Position numbers and translations under genes: made by a program. A model generated the notes under the pieces. The model worked only from the letters and a program-made list of their open reading frames with translations. It was not told where the DNA came from and did not search any database. From assembly GCA_016721435.1 (NCBI GenBank), contig JADKIC010000009.1, positions 1-64,000 on the forward strand: a stretch of 64,000 bases of DNA, read 5' to 3'. Shown here in pieces: positions 1 through 10,035 of the stretch. The stretch's first letter is position 1. The number at the start of each line of letters is the position of its first letter. The stretch comes from Bacteroidota bacterium. Its GTDB lineage: Bacteria; Bacteroidota; Bacteroidia; AKYH767-A; OLB10.

Positions 1-1676
1 AATATAGCTAATTTAATTTGTTCCTTTTCAATTATTCCTGCAAAACTATTGTCCCATGTTAGTTTTACCTTAACAGAGGAGCTGCCAGAACTTCTATTAA
101 GAGACCAGCATGGCATATTTTCTATAAAATTTACAGTTGAATCTAAATTTATACCATCATTAACAATAATAACACCATACTCTGCTATAAAAGCAGAAGT
201 TAATGAATCCGGTGCAGATATCGACAATGGAGCATATAACGTTCCATTGCCTAAATGAAAAACAAAAGCCGTATTTCCAATTTTCTTCATCGGTCCATCA
301 ATAAAACTTAAATCACTTGCTCCGGAAGTTGCTCCACCAGCTTTTAAAGTTAACAAATTTGTTGAATCCGCGTATACAATGCCGGATGTTAATGTCAATA
401 AACTGTCAATTGTCACCGCTTTTTGCAAAGTAAGGGTACTTGTGGACTTATTCATCCATAACTTTCCAACAACAAAGGCAGCACTTCCTCCAAACTCCTG
501 TGCATTTCCGCCAGTACATTGTACAATGCCATTACCGTTATTGAACGTTACTTTTGAACTATTAATGGTTAAGTCCCCTTTGAATTCATTGGTGTCTGAA
601 TATGCCAATTGAATAAACCCTGTATTGGTATTAAGAGCAACATCGTTATAGTAAATATCACCGGAAGTTGCTGCAAAACGGAGTATGGCAGAATTGGTGG
701 CATTATTGTTTATTGTAGCACTCTCAAAAAATTGATTACCACCTGCAGAGTAATTAGACGTTGTTCCTGTTTTCGTAAAATTGCTTGTACCATAGAAATT
801 GCAAGTGGATAATAAAACCCCACTAGCCGAACATGTAAAGGCCCCAATAAATGTGGAATTAATTAAATTAAGGGTGCCTGACAAAGACAAACTTTGGGCT
901 GTATTAGACAATTGAGTAAAATTTCTCAATAGCAATGTTCCCGCAACACCGGCACTACCAATTGTAATTGTTTTCCCAGAGTCAAGTACAGAACTTCCAT
1001 CTCCGGACCCGCTAAAACTTATTGTAGAGCTGGTAGAGCTTACTTCAATATTCCCGTTGAAATAAGTAGTCGCGCCATAAGAAAGTTGTAAAATTTCTGC
1101 TGCTGAAACATTACTAATGGTGACATTATTGTTAAATATATCTGAATTTGCTCCAGCTAAACGAAAAGCTGATGTGCCGGAATTCTTCAGTGTCGTTAAC
1201 CCGTTAAAAATATTTCCTCCCGATCCTGTACCATCAGTAGAGTTATTATGTTCAAAGGAAGCAGTATTATTAAAAACACAGCCATTTAACTTTATCCTTC
1301 CTTTAGCTATTACCACAGCATTAAAGGTTGTTCCACTAAAGTTTAATAGTTCACTACTTTGAGCATTAAAAACACCATTATTTATTGTTCCTCCATTCAT
1401 TCCGGCAGACACGGTTACCGTAAGTGTATCACCTCCCAGGTCCAAAGTGTCCGAATTGATTACAATTCTTCGTACAGTACGATTGCCATCCAGCACAAGT
1501 GAATTAGTAGTAGAATTAATTGTGATCGTATCTGAAGAAGTTGGTATTACTGAACTGTTCCAATTCCCGGTACTATCCCAAGACGAATTAATGGTGCCGG
1601 TCCAGGTATAATTGCCGGCAAATGAAATAGCATGTACCAACAGGCACATCAACGTTAAACCGATGAGTTTTTTCAT
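1..1676 (-). CDS. Large secreted beta-helix-like protein, 5' part only (runs off left edge)
   Basis: An uninterrupted reading frame of 558 codons runs from an ATG at 1676 to the window edge without a stop, so the C-terminus is missing. It starts with a signal peptide (MKKLIGLTLMCLLVHAISFA) followed by a WTGTINSSWDSTGNWN motif, typical of the first strand of large Bacteroidota surface proteins. The rest is rich in Asn, Ser, Thr and Gly with recurring short strands of the type TINNGVFNA, TTFNAVVIAKG and TLNLINSTFIGAF, as in right-handed parallel beta-helices (inference). No enzymatic motif is visible. The start lies 30 bp after the stop of the small secreted protein upstream, so the two are probably co-transcribed. 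A T9SS domain is expected off-window but not seen. Unlike many neighbours, the frame is unbroken. Confidence 0.85.
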   Translation of the reverse strand, partial: MKKLIGLTLMCLLVHAISFAGNYTWTGTINSSWDSTGNWNSSVIPTSSDTITINSTTNSLVLDGNRTVRRIVINSDTLDLGGDTLTVTVSAGMNGGTINNGVFNAQSSELLNFSGTTFNAVVIAKGRIKLNGCVFNNTASFEHNNSTDGTGSGGNIFNGLTTLKNSGTSAFRLAGANSDIFNNNVTISNVSAAEILQLSYGATTYFNGNIEVSSTSSTISFSGSGDGSSVLDSGKTITIGSAGVAGTLLLRNFTQLSNTAQSLSLSGTLNLINSTFIGAFTCSASGVLLSTCNFYGTSNFTKTGTTSNYSAGGNQFFESATINNNATNSAILRFAATSGDIYYNDVALNTNTGFIQLAYSDTNEFKGDLTINSSKVTFNNGNGIVQCTGGNAQEFGGSAAFVVGKLWMNKSTSTLTLQKAVTIDSLLTLTSGIVYADSTNLLTLKAGGATSGASDLSFIDGPMKKIGNTAFVFHLGNGTLYAPLSISAPDSLTSAFIAEYGVIIVNDGINLDSTVNFIENMPCWSLNRSSGSSSVKVKLTWDNSFAGIIEKEQIKLAI

Positions 1677-1706
1677 GGAAGTAAGAGTTTACATTAAAAT
1701 TTAAAT

Positions 1707-2096
1707 TTAGTTGGAGGTAAAGGAGAAATAATCAGTAAACTGTCCATTAGACTTTTTCAGTCTGACCCTTCCAAAATAAGTAGGGTACTCAGCGATGGTT
1801 CCGGTTTCTACATAGACAGAATTGCCACTTCTGACATAGGAAAAACCGGTAGGAAGACCGGAAGAAACATCAAAGTCGAAGTTATACTCAATCAAATCAG
1901 AGGAACCGTCCATGGCCCCAAGATCAATATCAATCACATCGATTTGAGTGGAGTCTGATAAATGAATGATGAATTTACACGATACAACTTCCGGTGTAGA
2001 AGTCGTGTCCGTTTTAAATGCAATGTCGGTAATGGATTGACCGTAGCTAATGGTAAAACTTAGTACCAATAGGAATAGGGAAGCGAACTTTTTCAT
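1707..2096 (-). CDS. Small secreted hypothetical protein, 129 aa
   Basis: A 129-residue protein with a clear type I signal peptide (MKKFASLFLLVLSFTISYGQ, cleavage after YG-Q likely). The mature part of about 110 residues is beta-strand-rich and acidic, has no cysteine pair or metal motif, and contains a possible fibronectin/cohesin-like pattern (FIIHLSDSTQIDVIDIDLG, then GRVRLKKSNGQ near the end). I do not recognise the family. It lies immediately upstream of the large beta-helix-like gene on the same strand with a 30 bp gap, so it probably forms a two-gene secreted-protein operon, perhaps as an accessory or partner of the larger protein (inference). A Bacteroidota promoter is found at 2316-2346, giving a leader of about 210 nt. 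Confidence 0.75.
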   Translation of the reverse strand: MKKFASLFLLVLSFTISYGQSITDIAFKTDTTSTPEVVSCKFIIHLSDSTQIDVIDIDLGAMDGSSDLIEYNFDFDVSSGLPTGFSYVRSGNSVYVETGTIAEYPTYFGRVRLKKSNGQFTDYFSFTSN

Positions 2097-2577
2097 GGGT
2101 ATAAAAGATTAGGTTGGTTTTTAAATTAAGACTAAATAGTATTCGTTGTAATCGTAATCGACTAAAATAACTTTACTGCATCTTCAATAGGCTTCACCTC
2201 AACTTCTACCCTGTGAAATAATCGATAGAAATTCAATTAAAATAAACTTCTGGAACTCCTTAAATTATAAACTCAAATTCTCACACCGGCAGGACGTATT
2301 TATACTTTTGCATACCAAAAGTACAAAAGATTCGTTTTTTATCAAAAAAAATTTATAATTAACGATTATATAATAGATTTGGATAGTTACCGAAAATTCA
2401 AAAGTTAAGTGAAAATAACAATAATAGGTATTGAAAGCATAGAATTGATCCTTTACCAATACATTAAAATTAATTGATATGTTAAATCATTTTATTTTAC
2501 TCCTGTTCTTCAACAAAAAGTAATTAGTTACTATGAAGGTGAAATAAGTTAGCTCAATCTTTTCCCGACCCCTTCTC
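2097..2577. other. Intergenic region, AT-rich, promoter only
   Basis: About 480 nt between the acyl-CoA dehydrogenase gene and the small secreted protein. Apart from the promoter at 2316-2346 I see no supported gene; short frames here have no recognisable sequence. A mirrored TACTTTTG also occurs on the plus strand just before the minus-strand box (around 2302-2310) but has no gene downstream on that strand. Confidence 0.5.
2316..2346 (-). promoter_or_regulatory. Bacteroidota-type promoter (TTTG-N19-TACTTTTG) for the two secreted-protein genes
   Basis: On the minus strand TTTG (complement of 2343-2346) is followed after exactly 19 nt by TACTTTTG (complement of 2316-2323). This matches the Bacteroidota primary sigma consensus TTTG / TAnnTTTG in both boxes and spacing. 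Predicted transcription start is near 2309. Confidence 0.55.
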
Positions 2578-4383
2578 TCAAAAACAATACTTATTTTCCT
2601 CTATCAATTTTTTCGCGATCCTTCTTCTGGCTTCAATGGTATTGACCGGTGTCATTTTGCTGAATCGTTTTAATCCCATTTGCAACATGCGTTGTTCATC
2701 GCCCTCACTCATGGCATTGATGGCATTTTTCCCACTCACATTTAACCGGTCCAGCGCATCAAAGAGGTACACACGGGCCATATCAATTTCAAGCGCACTC
2801 CCTGCTTCTCCGCGGATACCTACCAGCTTTTGAACACGCAGTAAAATGGATTCAGCCATATAGGTGTCAATGGCCATGTCGGCAATGCGCATGAGAATTT
2901 CCTGTTCTTTGGCAAGGGTCATCATGTACTTTTGCACGGCAGTACCGGCTACCATCAAAATGCACTTTTTCATATTGGCGATGGCCTTGTTTTCGTCGTC
3001 AAAAAGTTTGCTTTCGCCGTTGCTGAAGTCAGGAATAGCCATCAGTTCTTTTTGGACAGCCATGGCAGGTCCCATCAAATCGAGTTCGCCCTTCATCTCA
3101 CGCTTGAGGATCATATCTACAGCCAGCAAGCGATTGATTTCATTGGTGCCTTCAAAGATGCGGTTGATGCGGGAATCTCTATAGGCGCGGTCCATCGGAA
3201 AATCAGCGGAGTAGCCATAGCCACCATAAATTTGTACACCTTCATCCACTACAAAATCGAGCACTTCTGATCCGGCTACTTTCAAAATGGCACATTCTAC
3301 AGCATATTCTTCTGCAGCACCCAGCAATGCTTTTTCAAAGCTCATGCCCGTGGCCATCAACTCCTGTTCTTTGTTTTCAATGAGGTTGCTCACTCTGTAA
3401 ATCGCCGACTCAATGGCATAAATGCGAATCGCCTGTTCAGCAAGCTTATGTTTTATCGCTCCGAATTTCGCGATCGGCAATTTAAATTGTTCTCTGGTAT
3501 TGGCATATTCCACCGACTGTGTAGCGACTTGTTTTGATCCGCCTAAAGCAGCAGCAGCCAACTTGGCACGTCCGATGTTGAGGATATTGAAAGCGATCAA
3601 ATGTCCCTTTCCGATTTCTCCGAGTACATTCTCCACGGGCACTTTGCAATCCATGAAGAATACCTGTCGGGTAGAGGAGCCCTTGATGCCCATTTTATGT
3701 TCTTCTTCACCCAAACTCAGTCCGTCATAGCCCTTCTCTACAATAAAAACCGGTGAATTTATCTCCATCTACCTGTGCAAATACAGTAAAGATATCTGCA
3801 AATCCGGCATTGGTGATCCACATCTTTTGTCCATTCAGCACATAATGTTTCCCATCGGCAGATAATACAGCTTTTGTCTTGGCTGCTAATGCGTCGGAAC
3901 CGCTTCCGGGCTCAGTCAGGCAATATGATCCTTTCCATTCTCCGGTAGAAAGTTTAGGCAGGTATTTCGCTTTTTGTTCCTTTGTTCCGAAGTAGAGGAT
4001 AGGCAATGTCCCGATACCGGTATGCGCTGCCATCGCTACAGAGAAGGAATGTCCGGCACCCAGAATTTCAGTCATCAACATCCCTGTCAGAAAATCTTTC
4101 CAAAGCCGCCATATTCTTCGGGAATAGAAACTCCCAGCAGTCCCAACTCCCCGGCTTTATCCAGCAAGGAGGGCATTAAGCCGGGCTCCAGTGCATCGAT
4201 ACGGTCCAGATGAGGGTAGACATGCTGCACTAAAAAATCATGCGCCATATCCGCCATCATACGATGTTCTTCACTGAATTCTTCGGGGATAAAAACGGAA
4301 GAGGGATCGGTGGATTTTATTACAAATTCTCCTCCTTTGAGGGCTTTGGTGGAAGTAGTATTTTGGGTGGTAGACATATTCAA
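2578..4383 (-). CDS. Acyl-CoA dehydrogenase, VLCAD-like with C-terminal extension (two frameshifts)
   Basis: FAD-dependent dehydrogenase for the first step of fatty-acid beta-oxidation. The restored product is about 600 aa: N-terminal helical domain (EEYGGFGK), middle beta domain with the FAD/substrate motif CLTEPGSGSDA and WITNAG, then the C-terminal helical domain with IFEGTNEINR, whose Glu is the usual catalytic base, followed by a roughly 180-residue extension as in the VLCAD/ACAD9 group. The frame is broken twice: near 4097 (one G missing, GGFGK|DFLTG) and in the A-run at 3745-3749 (one extra base, DKFTG|FIVEKG). Both fixes restore conserved sequence, so sequencing error is likelier than a pseudogene. 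It probably works with the FadJ-like and thiolase genes at 13.5-17.9 kb. Confidence 0.9.
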
Positions 4384-4561
4384 TGTGCTTGAAGTAAATT
4401 TTACGTAAAGGTAGATACAAATGTTACGCAGTTAAATCAAAGCAAGGGTGTTTTTTTTAACAGCGATTTAGCAGGCTATTTTGTGGATGGGGTTTCGGGA
4501 GGAGCAGAGGTTGGAGTGGAGGTATTTGGTAATTCCCGATCGGTTGTCGTGTTTTAAATTT

Positions 4562-4569
4562 TACTTTTG
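4562..4569 (+). promoter_or_regulatory. -7 box TACTTTTG upstream of the Sua5 gene
   Basis: TACTTTTG matches TAnnTTTG 10 nt before the chosen ATG at 4580. There is no good TTTG at 19-21 nt upstream (nearest TTG at 4544-4546 is too close). The predicted start site is only a few nt before the ATG, giving an almost leaderless transcript. Confidence 0.4.
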
Positions 4570-4579
4570 CAGTGGAGTT

Positions 4580-5534
4580 ATGACAGAAACAGGTGCAGAT
4601 ATTTTAAAGGCGGCGAAATTACTTTCTGCCGGACAACTGGTGGCCATCCCTACAGAAACGGTATATGGTCTGGCCGCTAATGCACTCGATGCCGATGCGG
4701 TAGTGCAGATTTTTGCAGTGAAAGAACGTCCGGCTTTTGATCCGTTGATCGTACACCTGAAGTCTTTGGAAAGTATGTATGATTATGCGTCTGAAATTCC
4801 TGCCACGGCCATTGCGTTGGCTTCCGCTTTCTGGCCCGGACCTCTGACCCTGGTGCTGCCCAAAAAATCTATCATTCCGGATCTGGTGAGTTCAGGTCTC
4901 TCCACCGTCGGACTTCGTGTACCCTCGCATCCCTTAACATTGGCTTTACTGCAGCAACTTCCCTTTCCACTGGCTGCTCCCAGCGCGAATCCTTTTGGTT
5001 ATATCAGTCCAACCACGCCTCAACATGTCCATGATCAACTGCAGGGAAAAATTCCCTATATATTGGATGGTGGTCCCTGCTCAGTGGGGTGGAATCCACG
5101 ATAGTCGGTTTTGAGGAGAGCACGTGCTGGTTTACCGGCTCGGCGGTCTAACGCTGGAGGATATCCGTAAAATAGTACCTCATGCCCAATTGCAACTATC
5201 GTCCTCTGCTGATCCGAAAGCGCCCGGTATGCTGCTCAGTCATTATGCTCCCCGCAAGAAATTAATGTACGGGGATCTTGAACATCTGCTGAATCACTAT
5301 TCGGGTAAACGCGTCGCCGTTATTTCCTTCAGCAAGGATTATAGCGGATATTCCGGTGTGGTCAGCAATGAAATTTTGTCTCCGGAAGGAAATCTGACAG
5401 AAGCCGCAGCCCATCTCTTTACCGCCATGCGGAAGCTGGATAAATTGGAGGTGGAGATGATCCTGGCTGAACCCGTACCGGATGTGGGCCTTGGTCGCGC
5501 CATCAATGATCGGCTCCGAAGAGCATCGGCGTGA
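4580..5534 (+). CDS. L-threonylcarbamoyladenylate synthase, Sua5/YrdC type (two frameshifts)
   Basis: Makes threonylcarbamoyl-AMP from threonine, bicarbonate and ATP for t6A37 modification of ANN-decoding tRNAs. The first ~185 residues form the YrdC domain, with the KERP and PTETVYGL motifs (AIPTETVYGLAANA, AVKERPAFDPLIVHL), SGLSTVGLRVPSHP and APSANPFGYISPT. The C-terminal part, with APGMLLSHYAPRKK, is the Sua5-specific domain. The ATG at 4580 is chosen because the domain begins directly there and a -7 box precedes it. Two frame breaks flank the VESTIVGFEEST segment, near 5091 (in GGGGTGG) and near 5122. Correcting both gives a continuous protein of about 318 aa, the normal Sua5 length. Confidence 0.88.
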
Positions 5535-5944
5535 GAGTTGAGAAATTGAAAATGGTATTGAAAACATTTTACTGTTTCCCGTAGGAACATGAAATAAATA
5601 TCCGTCTGTGATAAAATTAAATTTTTAGTAAATAAAGATATCGACTTTATAAAAAATTGTCAATTTACCCCACCTGCGCTAACGCAGCGCCAAGCTTTAG
5701 CGATGGCGCAAGCTTCGGTCGGCAGGCACGAAGGCACGAAGATCACAAAGGAATCGCGGAGGACTTTTCTTAAAGCAATAAAACTATATTCATTCAAAAC
5801 ATTCATCATTCCAAGGCTTAGTGACATTATTTCATTTTCAATACATTTTTCCTCAACTAAACATTCATCAATTCATCAACTCATTAATTCATTAATTCAC
5901 TTTTTGTGAAGACAATTATTTTGCCTACCAACGATAAGCTTGAC
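5535..5944. other. Intergenic region with small inverted repeats and an octamer run
   Basis: No gene is supported. The segment has GCGCT/AGCGC (5676-5690) and GCGCCA/TGGCGC (5687-5692 and 5704-5709) inverted repeats next to a GGCACGAAGGCACGAAG direct repeat (from about 5726), then the octamer run at 5863-5900. It looks like accumulated intergenic repeat DNA. Confidence 0.45.
5863..5900 (+). repeat. Short 8-bp tandem repeat (ATTCATCA type)
   Basis: Units ATTCATCA, ATTCATCA, ACTCATTA, ATTCATTA and a partial ATTCAC follow each other without gaps. The unit class ATTCnnnn is the same as in the much longer array after rpoC at 41911-42134. Confidence 0.6.
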
Positions 5945-5979
5945 AAAAAAAAGCCGAAGGCACTACGTACCTCCGGCTT
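5945..5979 (-). terminator. Rho-independent terminator of the SBBP/T9SS gene
   Basis: On the minus strand AAGCCGGAGG pairs with CCTTCGGCTT (one G-T wobble) around a 9-10 nt loop and is followed by eight T (complement of the A-run 5945-5952), just downstream of the gene ending at 5997. Confidence 0.75.
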
Positions 5980-5996
5980 ATATTGGTTGGTTAGGG

Positions 5997-8204
5997 TTAT
6001 TGCTTTACGATGCGGAAGTAATTCACTTCACCTTCATTTTTACGGATACCCAGCAAGTAGGCACCGGTTTCTAAATTATTTAAAGGGATGCTGATGCTTT
6101 TTCCGAATCGGATATCATCGGTCAGCATATTTCTTCCTGTCAGATCATAAATGGCAGCCGTGTATTCGCCTTGTACATTCATAGTGATGGTCACTTCATC
6201 TCTTGCAGGAACAGGGAAAATACGTATATCCGATGCCGTTATATCGTCCAGGCCGATGGTGGTAATGGTATAACAAGCGGAAGTGTCGTTGCAACCGTTT
6301 TTAGTTACAGATAAAGCATACGTTCCGGGAACAAGCGGTATAAACTGTTTCGCAGTGGCTCCGGGAATAGGTGCAAATCCATTGTTGCAATCCAGCCATT
6401 GATAGGTAGCGGCATTTGCAGCAGCAACCATGATATGCTGATTCACATTCACTGTAGTATCCACCGCTCCCACAAAGAGAATACCAACGCCACTGGTCAA
6501 ATCCAATCCGCAAGACTCACTGGCAATGCAACGGTAGAAGAGATTGTTAAAGGCAGTGGATAATCCGGTCAATGTAAGTGATGGGGTAGTGGCGCCACTG
6601 TATTCGTTGCCATCCACAATATCGGTCCATACGGTTCCTCCGTTGGTTCCTTCCTGCCATTGATAAGTCAGATTGGTGCCCGTGAAACTAACAGTATACC
6701 CTGCATTTCCCCCGGGACAAGTACCTGTGCTCGCAGGCTGAGAAGTAACCACGGGATAACTGCATTCACTGTATCTGGCAATAAAAATATCATTCGCGCC
6801 GGAACTGGTTAATGGCGGAATGAGATTCATGGGATCTACATTTAAGGTGCATTACCAAAATAACCGGTCACCCAAATGGCATTGGTGGTATTATCAATGG
6901 TGATACTTCTGGTGTAGTCAGTGAGGGCAGATCCGTTTCTCAGTGCCCATTTATAATTTCCACCATCATCATATTTCGCCAGAAATCCATCACGACCGGT
7001 CACCGCCTTCAGTGTGGCTGTCGCAGCACTTACATCAAAATCTGCTGAATCAAGGAATGATCCTGCAACAAAAACATCTCCCGCTGCATTGACGCGAATA
7101 CTGTTCGAGTTATCGGCACCCGTTCCTCCAATACCACCGGCCCATTGTAATTGTCCGGCATTATTAAATTTATTAATAAAGACATCAGTACCCCCCTTAC
7201 TTTGAATGTACAAAGTATCGGTTCCGGGATTAAAGTCTACAATGCTGTTAAATGTACCTGTGGAGTAAACATCCGTTCCACGTGTGGTAACAGAAAATAT
7301 ATTGTCAGCCAGCGTACCACCAAAAGATGCAGACCAGTTATAGGCACCTGCAGAAGAATAGCTCGCGATGAAACAATCTGAAGAACCCACCACAGTGACA
7401 GAAGTACCTCCGATAGGATCAACATTCATTGAAGTGAAAAAGTAACCTCCTATAATAACATTTCCGCCGGCATCTACTGTAACTGATTTAGAGTAATCGC
7501 TGGAAGTACCCTGTAAACCAAAACCCCAGATGTAATTACCGGAAGTATCGTATTTAGCGAGATAAGGGTCATAACTTGTGGCGGGATTGGCATTGATGAT
7601 CATAGCAACACCTGCGTTCGGATCGAGGTCAAGGGAGTCACTACTATATTCACCCGTAAGGTAGAAAAAATCCGTTCCCGTCAAGTGCGATAGCTTCAGC
7701 ATATTCTGTATTCAATAATCCGAAGGCTTTGGACCAGACAAAATTTCCGCTGGAATCATACTTGGCCACAAACATATCCGTGCCTCCTGCTGAGATATGC
7801 GTAGATGTTCCGGGACCGGGATCAAGATCTACAGTTCCGGCAAATGTTCCCGCGAGATAAATATTTCCTGTTGCATCTACATCCAGACAATATCCGCGAT
7901 CCAGTCCCGTGCCTCCGGTGCTGATTGCCCAGATAAGATTTCCGGCCGATGAATATTTAGCAATGTAAATATCCGAGCTTCCTGCAGAAGTCTTGTTCAC
8001 TGTTCCTGCCCCCGGATCAAAATCGCAAGTACCATCGAAGCGGCCGGTAACATAAATATTTCCGGATCCGTCAGAAGTCATATAGTCACCATATTCATTA
8101 CCGGTGCCTCCGGCCTTGCCGGCCCAGGTGTAAATGGGTACAATCTGCGCTTGTAAAGTGAAAACACTTACAGAAAGTGTCAATAATAGTATCAGTTTTT
8201 TCAT
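5997..8204 (-). CDS. SBBP-repeat beta-propeller protein with Ig-like region and T9SS C-terminal domain (two frameshifts)
   Basis: Secreted surface protein of about 735 aa. Signal peptide MKKLILLLTLSVSVFTLQAQ, then at least eight SBBP-type repeats of 45-50 residues with the pattern D..GNIYVTG.F.GTCDFDPG and AKYSSAGNLIWA (residues ~25-455). Next comes an Ig/PKD-like region (YQWQEGTNGG, YQWLDCNNGF), and finally a T9SS sorting domain: IFPVPARDEVTITM, IYDLTGRNML, LETGAYLLGI, ending FRIVKQ. T9SS export and surface attachment follow from family knowledge; the ligand is unknown. Frame breaks lie near 7675 (ALDG|DFFYLTGEY) and near 6848 (FGNAP|LNVDP), both single-base. A good terminator follows at 5945-5979. 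Confidence 0.87.
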
Positions 8205-8542
8205 GTCAACGTGTATTGGTGTTTTGATCTACAAGTATAAATATTTTTTTCCAATCACCAACCAAAAAACGTGTCTGATTATCAATTTGATCAGAATATT
8301 ACAAATTTAAACGTGTAGAGGTATGGGATTTTAATACTTTACTGCCGGATAAATTACGAAGAGTGCAAATATAAGAGCTGTTGATGCATTTTTAATCTGA
8401 CGACCATTTTCTTTTCTTAAAATGAAATTTCGTCAATATAATGTTATCGGGAAAAGCTTACAATATAATTATTTTAAAGTGGATAAAATCATAATGCATG
8501 TTGACAATTAATTTAGGATGATAGCCACTATAATGTTTTTGA
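8205..8542. other. Intergenic region with two possible minus-strand -7 boxes
   Basis: No gene seen. TAAATTTG (complement of 8302-8309) and TATATTTG (complement of 8366-8373) match TAnnTTTG and point toward the SBBP gene, but neither has a clear TTTG at the right distance. One of them probably drives the gene starting at 8204. Confidence 0.35.
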
Positions 8543-10014
8543 TTATTTAGAAAAAGTGATCAATGCCAGTAATCCAACAATCGTGATTACATTGCTTAAC
8601 AGGTTTACCATATCATTCGTCATCCAGATTATTCCTTTCATTGCTGATGCTTTGCCTGTGTAAATTACATTTTTATCTGACCATACTGCATTTTTTTCAT
8701 TGAAAAATTTTACCTGCACCAATGATCCCAGAATACTATCCACCAGCATTCCGGTAAAACCAACACCGGTGATAAGGAGGAATGAAGAAATGTCGGTACT
8801 TGTAAATACCAGAAGATATACTCCGGCAATGGTCATGGCGCCTGCTAATCCTGCCAAAGTACCTCCAAAACTTATTCCTCCGGAAAGTCCGGATTGTACC
8901 TTCTTCCACCGAACGATGTCAATGGTCTTTCCTCGAAAACCCATCCCAATTTCTGACGACCAGGTGTCAGCGGTGGAAATGGCGATGCTGGCAAAGGCGG
9001 CGAGATAATAAGTGCTTTCATCCAAAAAATTGGAGAGAATAATGAGCAGTATAAATATACCTCCATTGGCAAAAACCTGGAATTCATCTCTTGCAGCACC
9101 ACTTTTACTATCCGTGTTTTCATTGGTGTTCCTGTATATTCGTCCGATGAAGGCACTGCTCATGAAGAAAAGCAATAAAGGGAAAAGTGCTTTATTCCAC
9201 CGAAATAGATTACTGTAAGTCCGGATAAAGCGGCAGCATAAGCGCCGTTGCGACTTAGTAAATTCTTTTTTATACTGAAATAAATAAATACTATAGCAAT
9301 GGCCGGTAAAAGGAAGTAGATGCCGGTAGTCTGTAATTCGTTCAGGCGATTGGTGCAAGAGATCAGCAATGCCGAAGCAAGGGGTAGCCAGAAATTATCC
9401 CAGCCGCGGCGGCCTAAATGTTCCACTAACATTAGTAGAAACAGGAGGAAAAAAAATTCCGCAAAATGCATCAGGAAATTCCCGTTGAATGAAAATGCTT
9501 GAAGCATTATTTTATAGTTCACCAGATATAATCCAAATCCACTGAGAAGGAAGAAGGTGTTTCCAGCGACGGTTTTTTCTCCTTTTTGTAAAGAAGGATG
9601 GGATTTTTTGTAAAGGTTTCCGGCAACAGCAGCAGAAGCATCGCAAACTGCGAGTATCGCCATCGAAAAACCAATGATCCAAACCTCGTTCCTGAATAGC
9701 AGCAGTAGTATCAAATAGGCGGGAGGAAATAAGGCAATTCCCCAACTTCTTCGTCCGTCTTCTTCTTTAAAAAGTATACCTTGTGCGACCAGTACCAGCA
9801 AAATAATTTCACAAATGCAAACAATGCCGATGAGTAAATTCAAGTTTGATACGAGCAAGGGTACTACAGCACAAAGGGATATTACAGTAAAGTGAAGAAT
9901 TTTCCTGCTGAGCCAATAGGGAATAATTTTTTTTCGGGAAAACCATTCTGATCCTAGAGTAATGAGGAAGGTGAAAAATAGTAATGCGAGAAGTAATCCG
10001 GAATCCGTGTACAT
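8543..10014 (-). CDS. Fused phytol/polyprenol-kinase-like and DUF92 (VTE6-like) membrane protein (one frameshift)
   Basis: Integral membrane protein of about 490 aa. The N-terminal ~220 residues resemble the CTP-dependent phytol/dolichol kinase family (VTE5/SEC59): RKILHFTVISLCAVVP, AVCDASAAVAGNLYKK, then KGEKTVAGNTFFLLSGF. The C-terminal half (from about residue 250) is DUF92: ALSGLTVIYFGG, STADTWSSEIGMGF, GGTLAGLAGAMTIAGVYL, VDSILGSLVQ. DUF92 is the family of plant/cyanobacterial VTE6, which converts phytyl phosphate to phytyl diphosphate. The fusion would give both kinase steps in one chain (inference). One frame break near 9205 (VIYFGG|NKALFPLLLFFM). It diverges from the methyltransferase-UbiA pair, with 21 bp between the start codons, so regulation is probably shared. 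Confidence 0.8.
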
Positions 10015-10035
10015 TTACAGCGAATGTAGTGAAAG

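Noticed and set aside
2265..2459. 64-codon frame on the minus strand in the intergenic region
   Set aside because: No recognisable sequence, AT-rich, and overlaps the promoter at 2316-2346.
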